Shown here one piece after another: positions 1 to 10,505 of a DNA stretch of 64,000 nt. Positions within the stretch are counted from its first letter, which is position 1. Each line of letters begins with the position of its first letter. The notes below the pieces were generated by a model that was not told the DNA's origin, ran no database searches, and saw only the letters and a program-made list of their open reading frames with translations. Origin of the DNA: an uncultured Butyricimonas sp. (lineage in GTDB: Bacteria; Bacteroidota; Bacteroidia; Bacteroidales; Marinifilaceae); the NCBI GenBank assembly GCA_944320555.1, contig CALUHX010000001.1, forward strand, positions 62,001 to 126,000, in the 5' to 3' direction. Position numbers and translations under genes: made by a program.

Positions 1-987
1 TACGACAAATACCGCAACAAGTCCGCCGAGGCGGCGGCCAAATACATCCTTTCGGCCGTCTTCGCCTCCGGACTCTCGCTCTACGGGCTCTCGCTCATCT
101 ACGGCACCACCGGCTCGCTCTATTTCACCGATGTCCCGGCAAAGCTCGACGGCTCGCCCATCCAACTCATGGCCTTCGCCTTCTTCTTCGTCGGCCTGGG
201 CTTCAAACTCTCGCTCGTTCCTTTCCACCAATGGACTCCGGACACCTACGAGGGCGCACCCACCAGCGTCACGGCCTACCTTTCCGTGATATCCAAAGGC
301 TCTGCGGCCTTTGTCCTCATGGCGCTTCTCTTTAAGGTCTTCGCCCCCCTCGTGAAGGAATGGCAGGCCATCCTCTACGGCATTATCATCCTCACGATTA
401 CCCTGGCCAACATATTCGCCATCCGCCAGCAGAACATCAAGCGCTTCTTCGCCTACTCGTCCATCTCGCAGGCGGGCTACATCATGCTGGGCGTCATCGG
501 CGGAAACGCCCTCGGAATGACGGGTCTCGTCTACTACGTCCTCGTCTACATGCTGTCCAACCTCGCCGCCTTCGGCGTCATCTCCATCGTGGAGCACCGC
601 AGCGGAAAGGTCACCATCGACGACTACAACGGACTGTACGCCACCAACCCGCGCCTCAGCGTCGTCATGATGTTGGCGCTGTTCTCCCTGGCGGGAATAC
701 CCCCTTTCGCCGGCTTCTTCAGCAAATTCTTCATCTTTGCCGCCGCCGCCGAACAGGGATTCTACGTCCTCGTCTTCATCGCCTTGCTGAACACCATCAT
801 CTCGCTCTACTACTACCTGCGGATTGTCAAGGCCATGTTCATCAACAAAAGCGACGCCCCCATCGCCGGATTCACGTCCGACGCCTACACCCGCGTCAGC
901 CTGCTGGTGTGCAGCCTGGGCATACTCTTGCTCGGCATTGCCAGCTGCGTCTACGAGAACATCGGCCGCTTCAGCTTCGGCATGTGA
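1..987 (+). CDS. nuoN: NADH-quinone oxidoreductase subunit N, C-terminal part (5' end outside window)
   Basis: An open frame runs from the first base to the TGA at 985-987 and gives about 328 residues. It is a proton-antiporter-like membrane subunit of respiratory complex I, built of many hydrophobic helices. The stretch with [19 protein letters not shown] at about residues 70-88 is the hallmark of the NuoN/NuoL/NuoM transporter family, and the later [16 protein letters not shown] segment is also typical. NuoN is usually the last gene of the nuo operon, which fits the strong terminator just downstream. The start and the first third of the protein are missing because the window begins inside the gene. 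Confidence 0.93.
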   Translation, partial: YDKYRNKSAEAAAKYILSAVFASGLSLYGLSLIYGTTGSLYFTDVPAKLDGSPIQLMAFAFFFVGLGFKLSLVPFHQWTPDTYEGAPTSVTAYLSVISKGSAAFVLMALLFKVFAPLVKEWQAILYGIIILTITLANIFAIRQQNIKRFFAYSSISQAGYIMLGVIGGNALGMTGLVYYVLVYMLSNLAAFGVISIVEHRSGKVTIDDYNGLYATNPRLSVVMMLALFSLAGIPPFAGFFSKFFIFAAAAEQGFYVLVFIALLNTIISLYYYLRIVKAMFINKSDAPIAGFTSDAYTRVSLLVCSLGILLLGIASCVYENIGRFSFGM

Positions 988-1017
988 ACGGCAAAGCCAT
1001 TCTAACCACCATATCCC

Positions 1018-1049
1018 GGAGGCTGCCCGTACGGGCGGCCTCCTTTTTT
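1018..1049 (+). terminator. Rho-independent terminator of the nuo operon
   Basis: A six-base GC stem (GGAGGC at 1018-1023 with GCCTCC at 1038-1043) encloses a nested GC-rich inner hairpin and is followed directly by six T. It lies 31 bp after the nuoN stop codon. Confidence 0.85.
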
Positions 1050-1080
1050 CCCCGTTACCCGCGTCCGCGCAAAAAAGAGC

Positions 1081-1146
1081 GTGTCGAAATGAACAGCACC
1101 CCAAAAGTTTTATGTCCAGCTTTTGGGGTGCTGTTCATTTCGACAC
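1081..1146. repeat. Perfect 27-bp palindrome with 12-nt loop in a convergent intergenic gap
   Basis: The arms 1081-1107 and 1120-1146 are exact reverse complements over 27 bases. On the minus strand the hairpin is followed by GCTCTTTTTT, so it can terminate the transporter operon arriving from the right. Such a long perfect stem exceeds a normal terminator, so a small palindromic mobile or repeat element is also possible. Confidence 0.75.
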
Positions 1147-1206
1147 ATCCTCAGCGTGAAAAACGCCGCTTGACCAAGCCCTCCTCCTCCCTTTGGCGCA
1201 CCTATG

Positions 1207-2868
1207 TCAAGCGAAACACAAAATTAGCAATTGAGCGGTCAGCACACGCAGAAACATGGTCAACGGATAGACCGTGGCATAACTGACGGCCGGCGCATCG
1301 TTCCCTACCACCTCGTTAGAGTAAGCCAAGGCGGGAGGATCCGTCGTGCTCCCGGCAATCAACCCCATTATCGTGAAATAGTTCAACTTATACACCCAAC
1401 GGGCAATGATGCCAACAATAATCAGAGGCACCGTCGTGATGATAAACCCGTAGCCAATCCACGCCCAGCCGCCACCGTCCACCACCGTGGCCACGAATCC
1501 CTCTCCGGCTCCTAACCCCACACTCGCCAAAAAGAGCGAGATGCCCACCTCGCGCAACATCAGATTGGCGCTCATCGTCGTGTAAGTCACTAACCCGAAA
1601 TGGGGACCAAAACGGCTAATCAGTATCGCCACGATAAGCGGCCCACCGGCAAGCCCCAGCTTCACGGGCTGCGGAATGCCCGGGAATGCAAAAGGAATGC
1701 TCCCCAGCAACACGCCGAGGAATATTCCCAGAAATATCGCTATCAGATTCGGTTCCCGCAAGCGGCGCAGCGAGTTGCCCAGCACGGGTATCACGTTCCG
1801 CACGGCAGACTCCGGCCCCACCACCGTCAGGCGGTCGCCCAACTGCAACTGCAAATGGGAATTGGCCACCAGATCGACCCCCGCCCGGTTCACCCGTGTG
1901 ACGTTCACGCCGAATATCGTGCGCAGCCTCAACTCGCCCAGCGTCTTCCCATTCACTTCCGACTTCGTGATGGATATCCGGCGGGAGATGAATTGCGTGT
2001 TCAGTTTCTCCCATTCCACCTCCACCCGCTCGCCGATAAAGGCCGTAATCGCATCGATATCCTTCAACGCCGCCACGACCAGTACCTTGTCGCCTTCCTT
2101 CAGACGGGTCTCGGCGGAACTGATTTCCACTTCCTCATCCGGATGGCACACGCGAGAGCACACGAACTTTCTGTTTATCAACTGAGTCACCTCATGCACG
2201 TCCTTCCCGAAAATGGCAGGATTCGTCACCCTCAGCGAGAACCGCTGCGCCTCCACGTCTTTCCCGTCGTCCTGACGCTGCAAAGCCTCGTTTTCCTTGT
2301 CAAACTTGATTCGGAAAACGGCCCTAATCAACAATATGGAACCAATGATGCCCAGCACGCCCAGCGGGTAGGCCACGGCATACCCCAAGGGGATGGTGGG
2401 GTCGCTCGCTCCCGTCATGCTGGAATAGGCCTCTTGAGCAGCCCCCAGTCCCGGAGTATTCGTCACCGCCCCTGAAAGGATGCCCACCATCGTGGTGATG
2501 GGAAGCCCCGTCACCACATGAATGACATAAGTTGTCGTCACGCCCAAAAGGACAATCACCGTGGCCAGCATGTTCAAGCGCATTCCCCCCTTCTTGAACG
2601 AAGAGAAGAACCCAGGCCCAACCTGCAGCCCCACAGAATAAACGAACAATATCAAACCGAACTCCTGCATGAAATGCAGTATGCCGCCATCCACCCGCAT
2701 GCCGAAATGACTGCAAATGATGCCGACAAAAAGAATCCACGTGATTCCCAACGATATCCCGGCCACTTTCACCTTCCCCAAAAGAATGCCCGCCGCAATT
2801 ACGATGGCGAACAGCAACACGGAGTGGGCCACTCCGCCTCCCATGAACAATTCACTCAACCATGTCAT
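1207..2868 (-). CDS. AspT/YidE-type putative transporter
   Basis: The protein has about 553 residues in the symmetric layout of the aspartate:alanine exchanger (AspT/YidE/YbjL) family. A hydrophobic half of several helices spans about residues 1-180, two TrkA-C/RCK_C-like soluble domains follow at about 205-370, and a second hydrophobic half closes the protein. The glycine-rich conserved segments ([16 protein letters not shown] and [16 protein letters not shown]) are repeated in the two halves, as in this family. An ATG at 2868 is preferred over the GTG two codons upstream. It is the last gene of a minus-strand block with a GNAT protein, gpsA and lysS. The substrate cannot be told from sequence. 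Confidence 0.88.
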   Translation of the reverse strand: MTWLSELFMGGGVAHSVLLFAIVIAAGILLGKVKVAGISLGITWILFVGIICSHFGMRVDGGILHFMQEFGLILFVYSVGLQVGPGFFSSFKKGGMRLNMLATVIVLLGVTTTYVIHVVTGLPITTMVGILSGAVTNTPGLGAAQEAYSSMTGASDPTIPLGYAVAYPLGVLGIIGSILLIRAVFRIKFDKENEALQRQDDGKDVEAQRFSLRVTNPAIFGKDVHEVTQLINRKFVCSRVCHPDEEVEISSAETRLKEGDKVLVVAALKDIDAITAFIGERVEVEWEKLNTQFISRRISITKSEVNGKTLGELRLRTIFGVNVTRVNRAGVDLVANSHLQLQLGDRLTVVGPESAVRNVIPVLGNSLRRLREPNLIAIFLGIFLGVLLGSIPFAFPGIPQPVKLGLAGGPLIVAILISRFGPHFGLVTYTTMSANLMLREVGISLFLASVGLGAGEGFVATVVDGGGWAWIGYGFIITTVPLIIVGIIARWVYKLNYFTIMGLIAGSTTDPPALAYSNEVVGNDAPAVSYATVYPLTMFLRVLTAQLLILCFA

Positions 2869-2885
2869 ATTCACTTATCTACGAA

Positions 2886-4073
2886 TTAATCTTTATGTTT
2901 TTCTTTGTCTATCGAGCGGCAGAATGGAATGTCGTCGCGGAAAAGCTTGCGGTAAGTAACGTAAGTCTGCGACACGCTCGCTCCGATGTACTCCATCAAA
3001 TGCATCATCTTCGGATTGAAGTCCCCTACCCAGCTCATGTCCAGCCAGTCATACGAGCCTTTGCGTTCGATGATGACCTCGCAGAAACGCTTGATCATGG
3101 CCCCTTGCACGCCCGTCCTCTGGAACTCGTCCACCACGCCGAAAATAAGCCCCAAAGCCACCCGTCCCCGCTTCACGTAGCGGTAATAAAGGAACTTGAG
3201 CAGTCCCAGCCAGTTCAGTTTCCCGTTCACATGGCGCACAATGTGATTCAACTCCGGAATCATGATGAAGAAACCGATGGGCCGCTCCTTGTAGTAAGCG
3301 AAATAAAGCAAGTCAGGGTCCAGCACGGGCTTCAACATCTTAAACAGCGACTCCACCTGCGTCATCTCCATCTCTCCCACCCCGTGCACATCCAGATTCC
3401 AAGCATGGTTGTACACGTGTAGGAACGACTCCTTGGCCTGCTGCGGCGTCATCTCACGATAGGACAGGATACGGTAGTCCTTGTTCCGCAACAAACGCTC
3501 GGACATCAGCACCATGCGCCGGTCGAGACTCTCCATCACCAATCGCGTACGGTATATGTATTGCTTGAAATAATCCTTGAACCCGTAGTTCTCAAAAAAA
3601 GGAACGTAATAAGGGTGCGTGTAAGGCATCTGATACACCGGAGGCTTGAACCCGTCTACGAGCAACCCCCACCACTCGTTGCGCTCCCCGAAATTCTCGG
3701 GGCCCTCCATCGCCTCCATTCCCTGCGCCTCCAGCCATTCCCGACAACAATCGAACAAGGCGAACGCCGCCTCCTGGTCGTTGACGCACTCAAAAAAGCC
3801 CATACCCCCCACAGCGTAGGAGTCCAAATGGCAGGAATCCCTGTCGACGAACGCCGCCACCCGCCCCGCACACCGGCCCGCCTCGTCGCGCAATAACCAA
3901 CGGACACACTCCCCGTGCTTGAAAAACGGATTCTTCTCCGGATTGAACACATTCTCGATGTCGTTGTCCAAAGGGCGCACCCAATTTTTGTCGTTCTTGT
4001 ACAACTCCACCGGCAACAACAGGAATTCCTTCGCCTGCTTCCCGTTCTCTACCTTCTCTATCTTATATCTCAT
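2886..4073 (-). CDS. GNAT-fold acyltransferase-like protein
   Basis: This 395-residue soluble protein belongs to a conserved Bacteroidetes family normally annotated as GNAT-like. Visible family features are the N-terminal VENGKQAKEFLLLPVELYKND segment, the RVAAFVDRD strand, and a C-terminal acyltransferase-like half with RPIGFFIMIPELN and LIFGVVDEFQRTGVQGAMI, which resembles the strand-turn that binds acyl-CoA. It sits 18 bp downstream of gpsA and 17 bp upstream of the transporter gene, so co-transcription is likely. The placement next to glycerol-3-phosphate dehydrogenase hints at a lipid link, but that is inference. The substrate is unknown. Confidence 0.7.
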   Translation of the reverse strand: MRYKIEKVENGKQAKEFLLLPVELYKNDKNWVRPLDNDIENVFNPEKNPFFKHGECVRWLLRDEAGRCAGRVAAFVDRDSCHLDSYAVGGMGFFECVNDQEAAFALFDCCREWLEAQGMEAMEGPENFGERNEWWGLLVDGFKPPVYQMPYTHPYYVPFFENYGFKDYFKQYIYRTRLVMESLDRRMVLMSERLLRNKDYRILSYREMTPQQAKESFLHVYNHAWNLDVHGVGEMEMTQVESLFKMLKPVLDPDLLYFAYYKERPIGFFIMIPELNHIVRHVNGKLNWLGLLKFLYYRYVKRGRVALGLIFGVVDEFQRTGVQGAMIKRFCEVIIERKGSYDWLDMSWVGDFNPKMMHLMEYIGASVSQTYVTYRKLFRDDIPFCRSIDKEKHKD

Positions 4074-4091
4074 ATCTCAATTTCGTTAATC

Positions 4092-5093
4092 TCATCGCAA
4101 TTCCTCCGTCAACAGCCTGATCTCCACGGCTGGGCTGATATGCTCGTACAATATGTTATAGACCGCATTCGTAATGGGCATGTGCACACGGTACCGCTCG
4201 TTTATCTCATGGATGCCCTTCACGCCGTAATACCCCTCCGCCACCATCAACATCTCCAGCTGGGCCGACTTCACCGAATACCCTTTCCCAATCATCGCAC
4301 CAAACGTACGATTGCGGCTGAATTGAGAATAGGCCGTCACCAGCAGGTCGCCCAAATAGGCCGAATTCTTGATATCGCGCGCTATCGGGTGCGCCGCATC
4401 CACGAAACGCTCCATTTCCTGAATGGCATTAGCCACCAGCACCGCCTGAAAATTGTCGCCGTACCCCAATCCGTGGCAAATCCCCGCCGCAATGGCGAAC
4501 ACGTTTTTCAGCACCGCCCCGTATTCCACGCCATACACGTCATCCGAGATGCACGTCTTCACGTAGAAACACTCGAAAAGCCGGGCCACCGCCCGGGCCA
4601 CTTTCAAGTCCCTGCTCGAAAAAGTGAGATACGACAACCTCTCCATCGCAATTTCCTCCGCATGGCACGGCCCCGAGATAATTGCGATTTGCTCAAACGG
4701 CACGCCGTACTCCTTGTGAAAAAACTCCCCGATAACGAGATTGTCGTCAGGAATCAGCCCCTTGATGGCCGACACCACCACCTTATCCCTCAGCGGCACG
4801 TTCAACCGCCCCATCACATTCTTCAAGAATGCGCTCGGCACGGCGAACACCAGCACGTCCGAATCCCGCACCACTTTGTCCAAACTGTCCGAAAAAGCGA
4901 TGCGCTCCACGTCGAACTCCACACCGCACAAATAGCGCGGATTGTGTCCCAATGCGCGGAACGCCTTTATCGTGTCAATGTTCCGCATGAACCAGTTCAC
5001 CCTCCCGTTATTTTGAATCAGCATCTTCGCAATGGCCGTCGCCCAGCTTCCTCCCCCCACTATCCCGATTCTCGGTTTTTCTGCGATTTCCAT
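4092..5093 (-). CDS. gpsA: Glycerol-3-phosphate dehydrogenase [NAD(P)+]
   Basis: This cytoplasmic enzyme reduces dihydroxyacetone phosphate to sn-glycerol 3-phosphate, the backbone for phospholipids. The 333-residue length is normal. A Rossmann nucleotide-binding loop GIVGGGSWATAIAKML is at about residues 9-24, the conserved SAIKGL lysine segment at about 108-113, and the GPSA C-terminal domain signature KNVFAIAAGICHGLGYGDN follows. It lies between lysS and the GNAT-like gene on the same strand. A lysS-gpsA neighbourhood is common in Bacteroidales, which supports the host assignment. Confidence 0.96.
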   Translation of the reverse strand: MEIAEKPRIGIVGGGSWATAIAKMLIQNNGRVNWFMRNIDTIKAFRALGHNPRYLCGVEFDVERIAFSDSLDKVVRDSDVLVFAVPSAFLKNVMGRLNVPLRDKVVVSAIKGLIPDDNLVIGEFFHKEYGVPFEQIAIISGPCHAEEIAMERLSYLTFSSRDLKVARAVARLFECFYVKTCISDDVYGVEYGAVLKNVFAIAAGICHGLGYGDNFQAVLVANAIQEMERFVDAAHPIARDIKNSAYLGDLLVTAYSQFSRNRTFGAMIGKGYSVKSAQLEMLMVAEGYYGVKGIHEINERYRVHMPITNAVYNILYEHISPAVEIRLLTEELR

Positions 5094-5171
5094 AACCTAT
5101 CCGAATAAGCGCACAGGCGCACGGCTTTGGCCGAAGCCACCGTCGCACGCTGCGGTTTCATTTCACAACTA

Positions 5172-6899
5172 TTATTTTCCCAACCAGTTTTTCACGTCGT
5201 CTTGCGAGGGAGTCGCCAATCCCAGCTTCTGCTTCTTGTTCAGCCCGCACAATTCCTGATGCAGCTTGTTCGGGTTCTCCACCGCCTGCAACGCCTCCAC
5301 CGTTTGGTAGCCCGCCTTGCGCACCACCGGAATCCACTCCGACGGCACACCGACGGCCGCAAATTTCTCGTCCGGATCCTGGACAGGCGCCTTCTCCGGC
5401 TTCATCTGCGGGAAAAGCAACACGTCCTGAATCGACTGACTGTCCGTCAGGAACATGCACAACCGGTCGATGCCAATGCCCATTCCCGACGTAGGCGGCA
5501 TGCCGTACTCCAAAGCCCGCACGAAGTCATAGTCAATGAACATAGCCTCGTCGTCGCCCCGCTCCTGCAGGGCCAGCTGGTCTTTGAAACGGTTCAGTTG
5601 ATCGATGGGGTCATTCAGCTCCGAATAAGCGTTGGCCAGCTCCTTTCCGTTCACGAACAGCTCGAAACGCTCCGTCAGCCCTGCGTCCTCGCGGTGCATT
5701 TTCGTCAACGGCGACATCTCCACCGGATAGTCGTACACGAATGTCGGTTGGACGAAATGCCCCTCACACTTTTCCCCGAACAGCTCGTCGATTAACTTTC
5801 CTTTCCCCATTGTCTCATCCACACTCAACCCGATGGACTGGCAAAACGCCCGTATCTCCTCCTCGCTCTTGCCCGTGATGTCGAATCCGGCGTACTCCTT
5901 GATGGCGTCGGCCATCCTCACCCGCCGGTAGGGCCGCTTGAAGTCAATCTCATTCTCCCCGAACCGCGCCTTCGTCGTCCCGTTCACAGCCACAGCCACC
6001 CGCTCCAGCATCTCCTCTACCGAATTCATCATCCACAGATAATCCTTGTACGGCACGTACACCTCCATGCACGTGAACTCCGGATTGTGCGTGCGGTCCA
6101 TCCCCTCGTTGCGGAAATTCCGCGAAAACTCGAAGACCCCGTTGAAGCCGCCAACAATCAGCCGCTTCAGGTACAGTTCGTTGGCGATACGCAAATACAA
6201 CGGGATGTCCAATGCGTTGTGGTGCGTCACAAACGGACGCGCCGACGCACCCCCTGGGATGGGCTGCAACACGGGCGTCTCCACCTCCAAACACCCCATC
6301 TCCGTGTAATAGCCGCGTATTGCATTTATCATCTTGCTCCGCTTAACGAAGGTCTCCTTCACCCGCGGGTTCACGATCAAATCCAAATACCGCTGGCGAT
6401 ACCTCAATTCGGGATCGGTGAACGCGTCGAACACCTTCCCATCCTTCTCTTTCACCACCGGCAGCGGGCGCAGTGACTTGGCCAGCATCACCAGCTCCTT
6501 GGCATGCACCGACACCTCGCCCATGTTCGTGCGAAACACGAAACCCCGCACTCCCACAATGTCCCCGATGTCCATCAGTTTCTTGAACACCGTATTGTAC
6601 ATCGTGCAGGCCTCGTCCCGCGAGACATCGTCGCGGCTCACGTACACCTGAATGCGCCCCGCCGCGTCCTGCAACTCGAAAAACGAAGCCTTTCCCATGA
6701 TCCGCCGGCTCATCATGCGGCCAGCCACCACCACCTCTTGAAGTTCCTCCGGCGATTTCTCGAATTTCTCCAGAATCTCTTTCGACAGGTGCGTCACCTT
6801 AAACTCCGGCGCAGGATAAGCGTTTATCCCCAACTTGTTCAATTCCTCCAGCGACTTCCGGCGGATAATCTCTTGTTCACTCAATTCAGCAAGACTCAT
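5172..6899 (-). CDS. lysS: Lysyl-tRNA synthetase, class II
   Basis: The enzyme charges tRNA-Lys in the cytoplasm. The 575-residue protein has an N-terminal OB-fold anticodon-binding domain (about 50-150), motif 2 ([18 protein letters not shown]) and motif 3 ([14 protein letters not shown]) of class II synthetases. It is longer than the roughly 505 residues of the E. coli enzyme because of a C-terminal extension of about 75 residues rich in short helices, which I believe is usual in Bacteroidetes LysS. It is the first gene of the minus-strand block that continues into gpsA. A -7 promoter element lies upstream at 6935-6942. Confidence 0.97.
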   Translation of the reverse strand: MSLAELSEQEIIRRKSLEELNKLGINAYPAPEFKVTHLSKEILEKFEKSPEELQEVVVAGRMMSRRIMGKASFFELQDAAGRIQVYVSRDDVSRDEACTMYNTVFKKLMDIGDIVGVRGFVFRTNMGEVSVHAKELVMLAKSLRPLPVVKEKDGKVFDAFTDPELRYRQRYLDLIVNPRVKETFVKRSKMINAIRGYYTEMGCLEVETPVLQPIPGGASARPFVTHHNALDIPLYLRIANELYLKRLIVGGFNGVFEFSRNFRNEGMDRTHNPEFTCMEVYVPYKDYLWMMNSVEEMLERVAVAVNGTTKARFGENEIDFKRPYRRVRMADAIKEYAGFDITGKSEEEIRAFCQSIGLSVDETMGKGKLIDELFGEKCEGHFVQPTFVYDYPVEMSPLTKMHREDAGLTERFELFVNGKELANAYSELNDPIDQLNRFKDQLALQERGDDEAMFIDYDFVRALEYGMPPTSGMGIGIDRLCMFLTDSQSIQDVLLFPQMKPEKAPVQDPDEKFAAVGVPSEWIPVVRKAGYQTVEALQAVENPNKLHQELCGLNKKQKLGLATPSQDDVKNWLGK

Positions 6900-6934
6900 T
6901 TTTCCTAATTTTTAAATTTCACTTTTTCAAGGAG

Positions 6935-6942
6935 CAAAGATA
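6935..6942 (-). promoter_or_regulatory. Bacteroidetes -7 promoter element for lysS
   Basis: Read on the minus strand this is TATCTTTG, an exact match to the TAnnTTTG -7 consensus, 36 bp upstream of the lysS start. No convincing -33 TTTG at the usual spacing is seen. Confidence 0.6.
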
Positions 6943-7435
6943 TTGAAAAACTCGCAAACACCGCACAATCGCCCCGCTCTATTTTGCGTCCCCACCCGAT
7001 TTTTCCCCGCCACCTCCTCCGCCCCCCGCACCACACAACCCGCTCCCTCGAACACCACCCCCACCAACAAAATTCCGCCCCTTCCTCCCCTCCTCCGACG
7101 GCTTCCCGACGGTCTTTCGGCGGCCCTTAGATGGGAGGTTGCGCCTTATCATCGCCTTAGTTTCGCCTTATAAACAAAGGCCAAATAACAAGAATTTATA
7201 TTTTGATACATATTCTATCCGCCGTCCAAGAGCTGCCAAAAAGCCGTCAGAGCCCTACCGAAAGAGGACCATCCACCAACGAACGCCCCCCCCGGAAAGC
7301 AACCTGCCGGAAAAAGAAGTTGACAGACAAACCGATAGACGAAAAAATGAGGACAAACAGAGAAATATAACGTGGAATCTTTTGAAATAACGAGGAATTT
7401 CCGCTTCTTTGCGGTAGAATAGGAGAGAGCTAACA
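6943..7435. other. Gene-free divergent intergenic region between lysS and recJ
   Basis: The stretch separates divergent lysS and recJ. Its left half is an unusually C-rich plus strand and the right part turns AT-rich. Short open frames here have no coding signature. It presumably contains the recJ promoter, but no exact TAnnTTTG element could be placed. A TTCTTTG resembling it lies at about 7405. Confidence 0.5.
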
Positions 7436-9160
7436 ATGAAAAAGAGATGGGTCATCAACACCCCGCCGCCGGCGGAAAAGGTAGAATCTTTGTCCAAACA
7501 ACTCAACTGCAACCGCGTCATCGCAAGCCTGCTGCTGCAACGGGGCGTGGCCACGGCGGAAGAGGCGAAAGCTTTCTTCAATCCAGCCCTCAACCGACTG
7601 CACGACCCGTTCCTCATGCAGGACATGGACAAAGCGGTGGCCCGTTTGGAAAAGGCAATCGCCGCAAAGGAGCGGGTACTGATATACGGGGACTACGACG
7701 TGGACGGCACTACCGCTGTAGCCCTGCTGCACAAGTATCTGAAGAACAAATGCGAGGAGCCCCAGTACTACATCCCCGACCGCGACTCGGAGGGGTGCGG
7801 CATCTCATGCCGGGCCATCGATTATGCCGCCAAGAACGGCATCACGCTGATGATTGTGACGGACTGCGGAGTGAAAGCCGTGGAAGAGGTAGCCGGCGCC
7901 AAGGCGAGGGGCATAGACATGATTATCTGCGACCACCACACGCCGGGGGAGGTGTTGCCGGAGGCGGTGGCCGTGCTCGACCCGCAGCGGGAGGACTGCC
8001 CCTACCCCTACCGGTGGCTGAGCGCATGCGGGGTGAGCTTCAAATTGGCGCAGGCCTACCACGAACAACACAACCTGCCGATGGGCGACCTGTACCAATT
8101 GCTGGATCTGGTGTGCGTCAGCATCGCCAGCGACATCGTGCCCATCACGGGGGAGAACCGGATTCTGGCCTATTTCGGACTGCAGCAGCTGAACGAGTCG
8201 CCGAGCCTGGGCCTAAAGACGATTCTGGAGCTTTCCGGTCTGGGAAAACACAGACAACTGACAATAAACGACATTGTGTTCCGCATCGGTCCCAAAATCA
8301 ATGCGGCGGGGCGCGTGGAGTCGGGCAATAAGTCGGTGGAGCTGCTCATCGCCGACGACGAGGAGGAAGCCCGCCGCGTGGCGAAAGACATCAACGCATT
8401 CAATGACCAGCGCAAGAAGCTTGACCACAGCATCACGGAGGAGGCGTTGCGGTACATCAGGCAGGACGGTCCGCGACGCCACCCGAAGGCGACGGTGCTT
8501 TATAATCCCAATTGGCACAAGGGGGTGATTGGCATCGTGGCGTCGCGGCTGACGGAATATTACTACCGCCCGACAGTCATCCTCACGCAGTCGAACGGGG
8601 TAGCGACGGGGTCAGCGCGGTCTGTGGAGGGGTTTGACCTCTACCATGCCATCTCGGAGTGCAGCGAGTTCCTCGAGAACTACGGGGGCCACAAGTACGC
8701 CGTGGGGCTGACGCTGAGGTTGGAGAACATTTCGGCGTTCCAGGAGAAGTTCGAACAAATCGTGAGCGAGACCATCGACGACGACCTGCTGTCGCCGCAA
8801 ATCAACATCGACTTGAAAATCAAATTGAGCGAGATTACGGCGGACACTTACGCCATGATTCAGAAGTTCGCGCCCTTCGGGCCGAACAACACCGTGCCGG
8901 AGTTCATGACGGAAAACGTGACAAATTTCATGAACTCCAAGCAGGTGGGGCATCACAACGAGCACTTGAAACTGGTGGTGGTGGACGACACGCGGGCGTG
9001 CAAGGACCGCAGCGGGATAGCGTTCAACATGGGCGACCTCTTTCCGCGCATCAACAACGGGGAGTTCTTCGACATCTGCTACACGCTGCAGGAAAACGAG
9101 TTCATGGGAAAGAGCGACATCCAGATGATGATCCGCGACATTAAATTCAAGGAGGAATAA
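7436..9160 (+). CDS. recJ: Single-stranded-DNA-specific 5'-3' exonuclease RecJ
   Basis: RecJ degrades single-stranded DNA 5' to 3' in recombinational and mismatch repair. The 574-residue protein carries the DHH-family metal-binding motifs: IYGDYDVDGTTA at about residues 84-95, VTDCGV at about 139-144, and DHH within IICDHHTPG at about 160-170. These are followed by the DHHA1 domain with the GGHKYAVGL motif at about 416-424 and the C-terminal OB domain. A start at ATG 7436 is preceded by a purine-rich AGGAGAGA. Only 3 bp separate it from recR, so the two repair genes form an operon. Confidence 0.97.
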   Translation: MKKRWVINTPPPAEKVESLSKQLNCNRVIASLLLQRGVATAEEAKAFFNPALNRLHDPFLMQDMDKAVARLEKAIAAKERVLIYGDYDVDGTTAVALLHKYLKNKCEEPQYYIPDRDSEGCGISCRAIDYAAKNGITLMIVTDCGVKAVEEVAGAKARGIDMIICDHHTPGEVLPEAVAVLDPQREDCPYPYRWLSACGVSFKLAQAYHEQHNLPMGDLYQLLDLVCVSIASDIVPITGENRILAYFGLQQLNESPSLGLKTILELSGLGKHRQLTINDIVFRIGPKINAAGRVESGNKSVELLIADDEEEARRVAKDINAFNDQRKKLDHSITEEALRYIRQDGPRRHPKATVLYNPNWHKGVIGIVASRLTEYYYRPTVILTQSNGVATGSARSVEGFDLYHAISECSEFLENYGGHKYAVGLTLRLENISAFQEKFEQIVSETIDDDLLSPQINIDLKIKLSEITADTYAMIQKFAPFGPNNTVPEFMTENVTNFMNSKQVGHHNEHLKLVVVDDTRACKDRSGIAFNMGDLFPRINNGEFFDICYTLQENEFMGKSDIQMMIRDIKFKEE

Positions 9161-9163
9161 GGC

Positions 9164-9775
9164 ATGGCGTCACTCTCGTCCAAGGCGTTGGAAAACGCCA
9201 TCGAACAATTCGCCACCCTGCCGGGGATAGGTCGCAAGACGGCCTTGCGCTTCGCCCTCCACATGCTGCGCCAAAAACCGGAGGAGGTGAAGCGGTTCGC
9301 CGACAGCCTGACGGCGCTAAAGACCGACATCCGCGAGTGCAAGCGGTGCCACAACATCGCCGACGGTGACCTTTGCGAGATATGCGGGGACTCGCGGCGG
9401 GATGCGTCGACCATCTGCGTAGTGGAAAATATCAAAGACATCCTCTCCATCGAGGCCACGGGGCAGTATCGCGGCCTATACCATGTATTGGGCGGTGTCA
9501 TTTCCCCCGTGGACGGGATAGGGCCCTCCGACCTGCGCATCGACAGCCTCATCGAGCGGGCGAGCGATCCCGCCATCCGGGAGGTCATTTTCGCCCTCCG
9601 TGCGACCATCGAGGGCGACACGACGGGATATTACATTTATAAGAAGCTTCCCCGCCGGGACGAAATTACGGTGAGCACACTCGCCAAAGGCATCGCAGTG
9701 GGCAACGATCTGGAGTATACGGACGAACTCACGTTAGGCCGCTCCATCGTCAACCGAGTAAGGTTCAGCATGTAA
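9164..9775 (+). CDS. recR: Recombination protein RecR
   Basis: RecR works with RecF/RecO to load RecA on gapped DNA. The 203-residue length is standard. The helix-hairpin-helix LPGIGRKTALRFALHML lies at about residues 18-34, the C4 zinc finger CKRCHNIADGDLCEIC at about 57-72, and the TOPRIM domain starts at CVVENIKDILSIE with YHVLGG following. It is encoded directly behind recJ with a 3-bp gap, which implies one transcript. Confidence 0.97.
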   Translation: MASLSSKALENAIEQFATLPGIGRKTALRFALHMLRQKPEEVKRFADSLTALKTDIRECKRCHNIADGDLCEICGDSRRDASTICVVENIKDILSIEATGQYRGLYHVLGGVISPVDGIGPSDLRIDSLIERASDPAIREVIFALRATIEGDTTGYYIYKKLPRRDEITVSTLAKGIAVGNDLEYTDELTLGRSIVNRVRFSM

Positions 9776-9919
9776 CCCCAATAACCTATCACACACCTCC
9801 GTCCGCTTCGCAGTCACCCCTCGAAAAAGAGCTTAAACACATGAACATCTGAACCATAAAACCATTTTCCATAAAGCGAAGCCCCCAAAGGGAAGTGATT
9901 AGCCACGCCAAACCCTCCG

Positions 9920-10411
9920 TCAGAAATCGAAGGACCAAGGGAGCAGGTCGTCCGCTTTGACGACAATAGTCTCCTCGGCGCCTTGCATCACCACGTCGAA
10001 GGGACGACCCTGCCGTCTCACCACCTCGGCCATGACCTGACGGCAAGCACCGCAAGGAGCCGCCAACACTTTTTCCGTCTCTCCCACCCTATGGGCCGTA
10101 ATCGCCAACATCCGCACCGCCACAGAGGGGAACGCCGCCCCTGCGCTGAACAAGGCCGTCCGCTCGGCGCACAATCCCGAAGGGTAGGCCACATTCTCTT
10201 GATTCGCCCCCCTCACCACCTCGCCATTGTCCAACAGCAAGGCCGCCCCCACCGCAAACTGAGAGTAGGGGCAATAGGCTGCCCCGGCCGCATCCCGCGC
10301 CGCATCCAAAAGACGACGGTACTCCTCCGGCAATTCCTCATTCCGCCACACCCGATAACGCATCGTCCATGTCCTTTCCCCTCCCGCACATTTATCCATA
10401 TTTTGACTCAT
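9920..10411 (-). CDS. cdd: Cytidine deaminase
   Basis: The enzyme deaminates cytidine and deoxycytidine to uridine and deoxyuridine in pyrimidine salvage. The protein of up to 163 residues shows the zinc-binding CAERTA motif with its catalytic glutamate and the PCGACRQ motif with the two other zinc cysteines, plus the substrate-binding YCPYSQFAVGAAL stretch. The frame begins at 10411, but the ATG 16 codons later (10363) is also possible. It is convergent with recR, and the 144 bp between them holds no gene. An exact -7 element is at 10435-10442. Confidence 0.95.
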   Translation of the reverse strand: MSQNMDKCAGGERTWTMRYRVWRNEELPEEYRRLLDAARDAAGAAYCPYSQFAVGAALLLDNGEVVRGANQENVAYPSGLCAERTALFSAGAAFPSVAVRMLAITAHRVGETEKVLAAPCGACRQVMAEVVRRQGRPFDVVMQGAEETIVVKADDLLPWSFDF

Positions 10412-10434
10412 AGCACTTTAATTTTACGCACACG

Positions 10435-10442
10435 CAAAGATA
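10435..10442 (-). promoter_or_regulatory. -7 promoter element for cdd
   Basis: Minus-strand TATCTTTG matches the TAnnTTTG consensus exactly, 24 bp upstream of the first possible cdd start. This short distance would favour the downstream start codon at 10363. Confidence 0.55.
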
Positions 10443-10505
10443 AGCCGAAAAAAGGCAGACACGACACATAAAAGCGCATTTTTCACGCAAAATTGGTCTG
10501 TTTGA

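Noticed and set aside
7139..7390. Short plus-strand frame upstream of recJ
   Set aside because: Low-complexity charged sequence without homology signals, overlapping the probable recJ promoter region.
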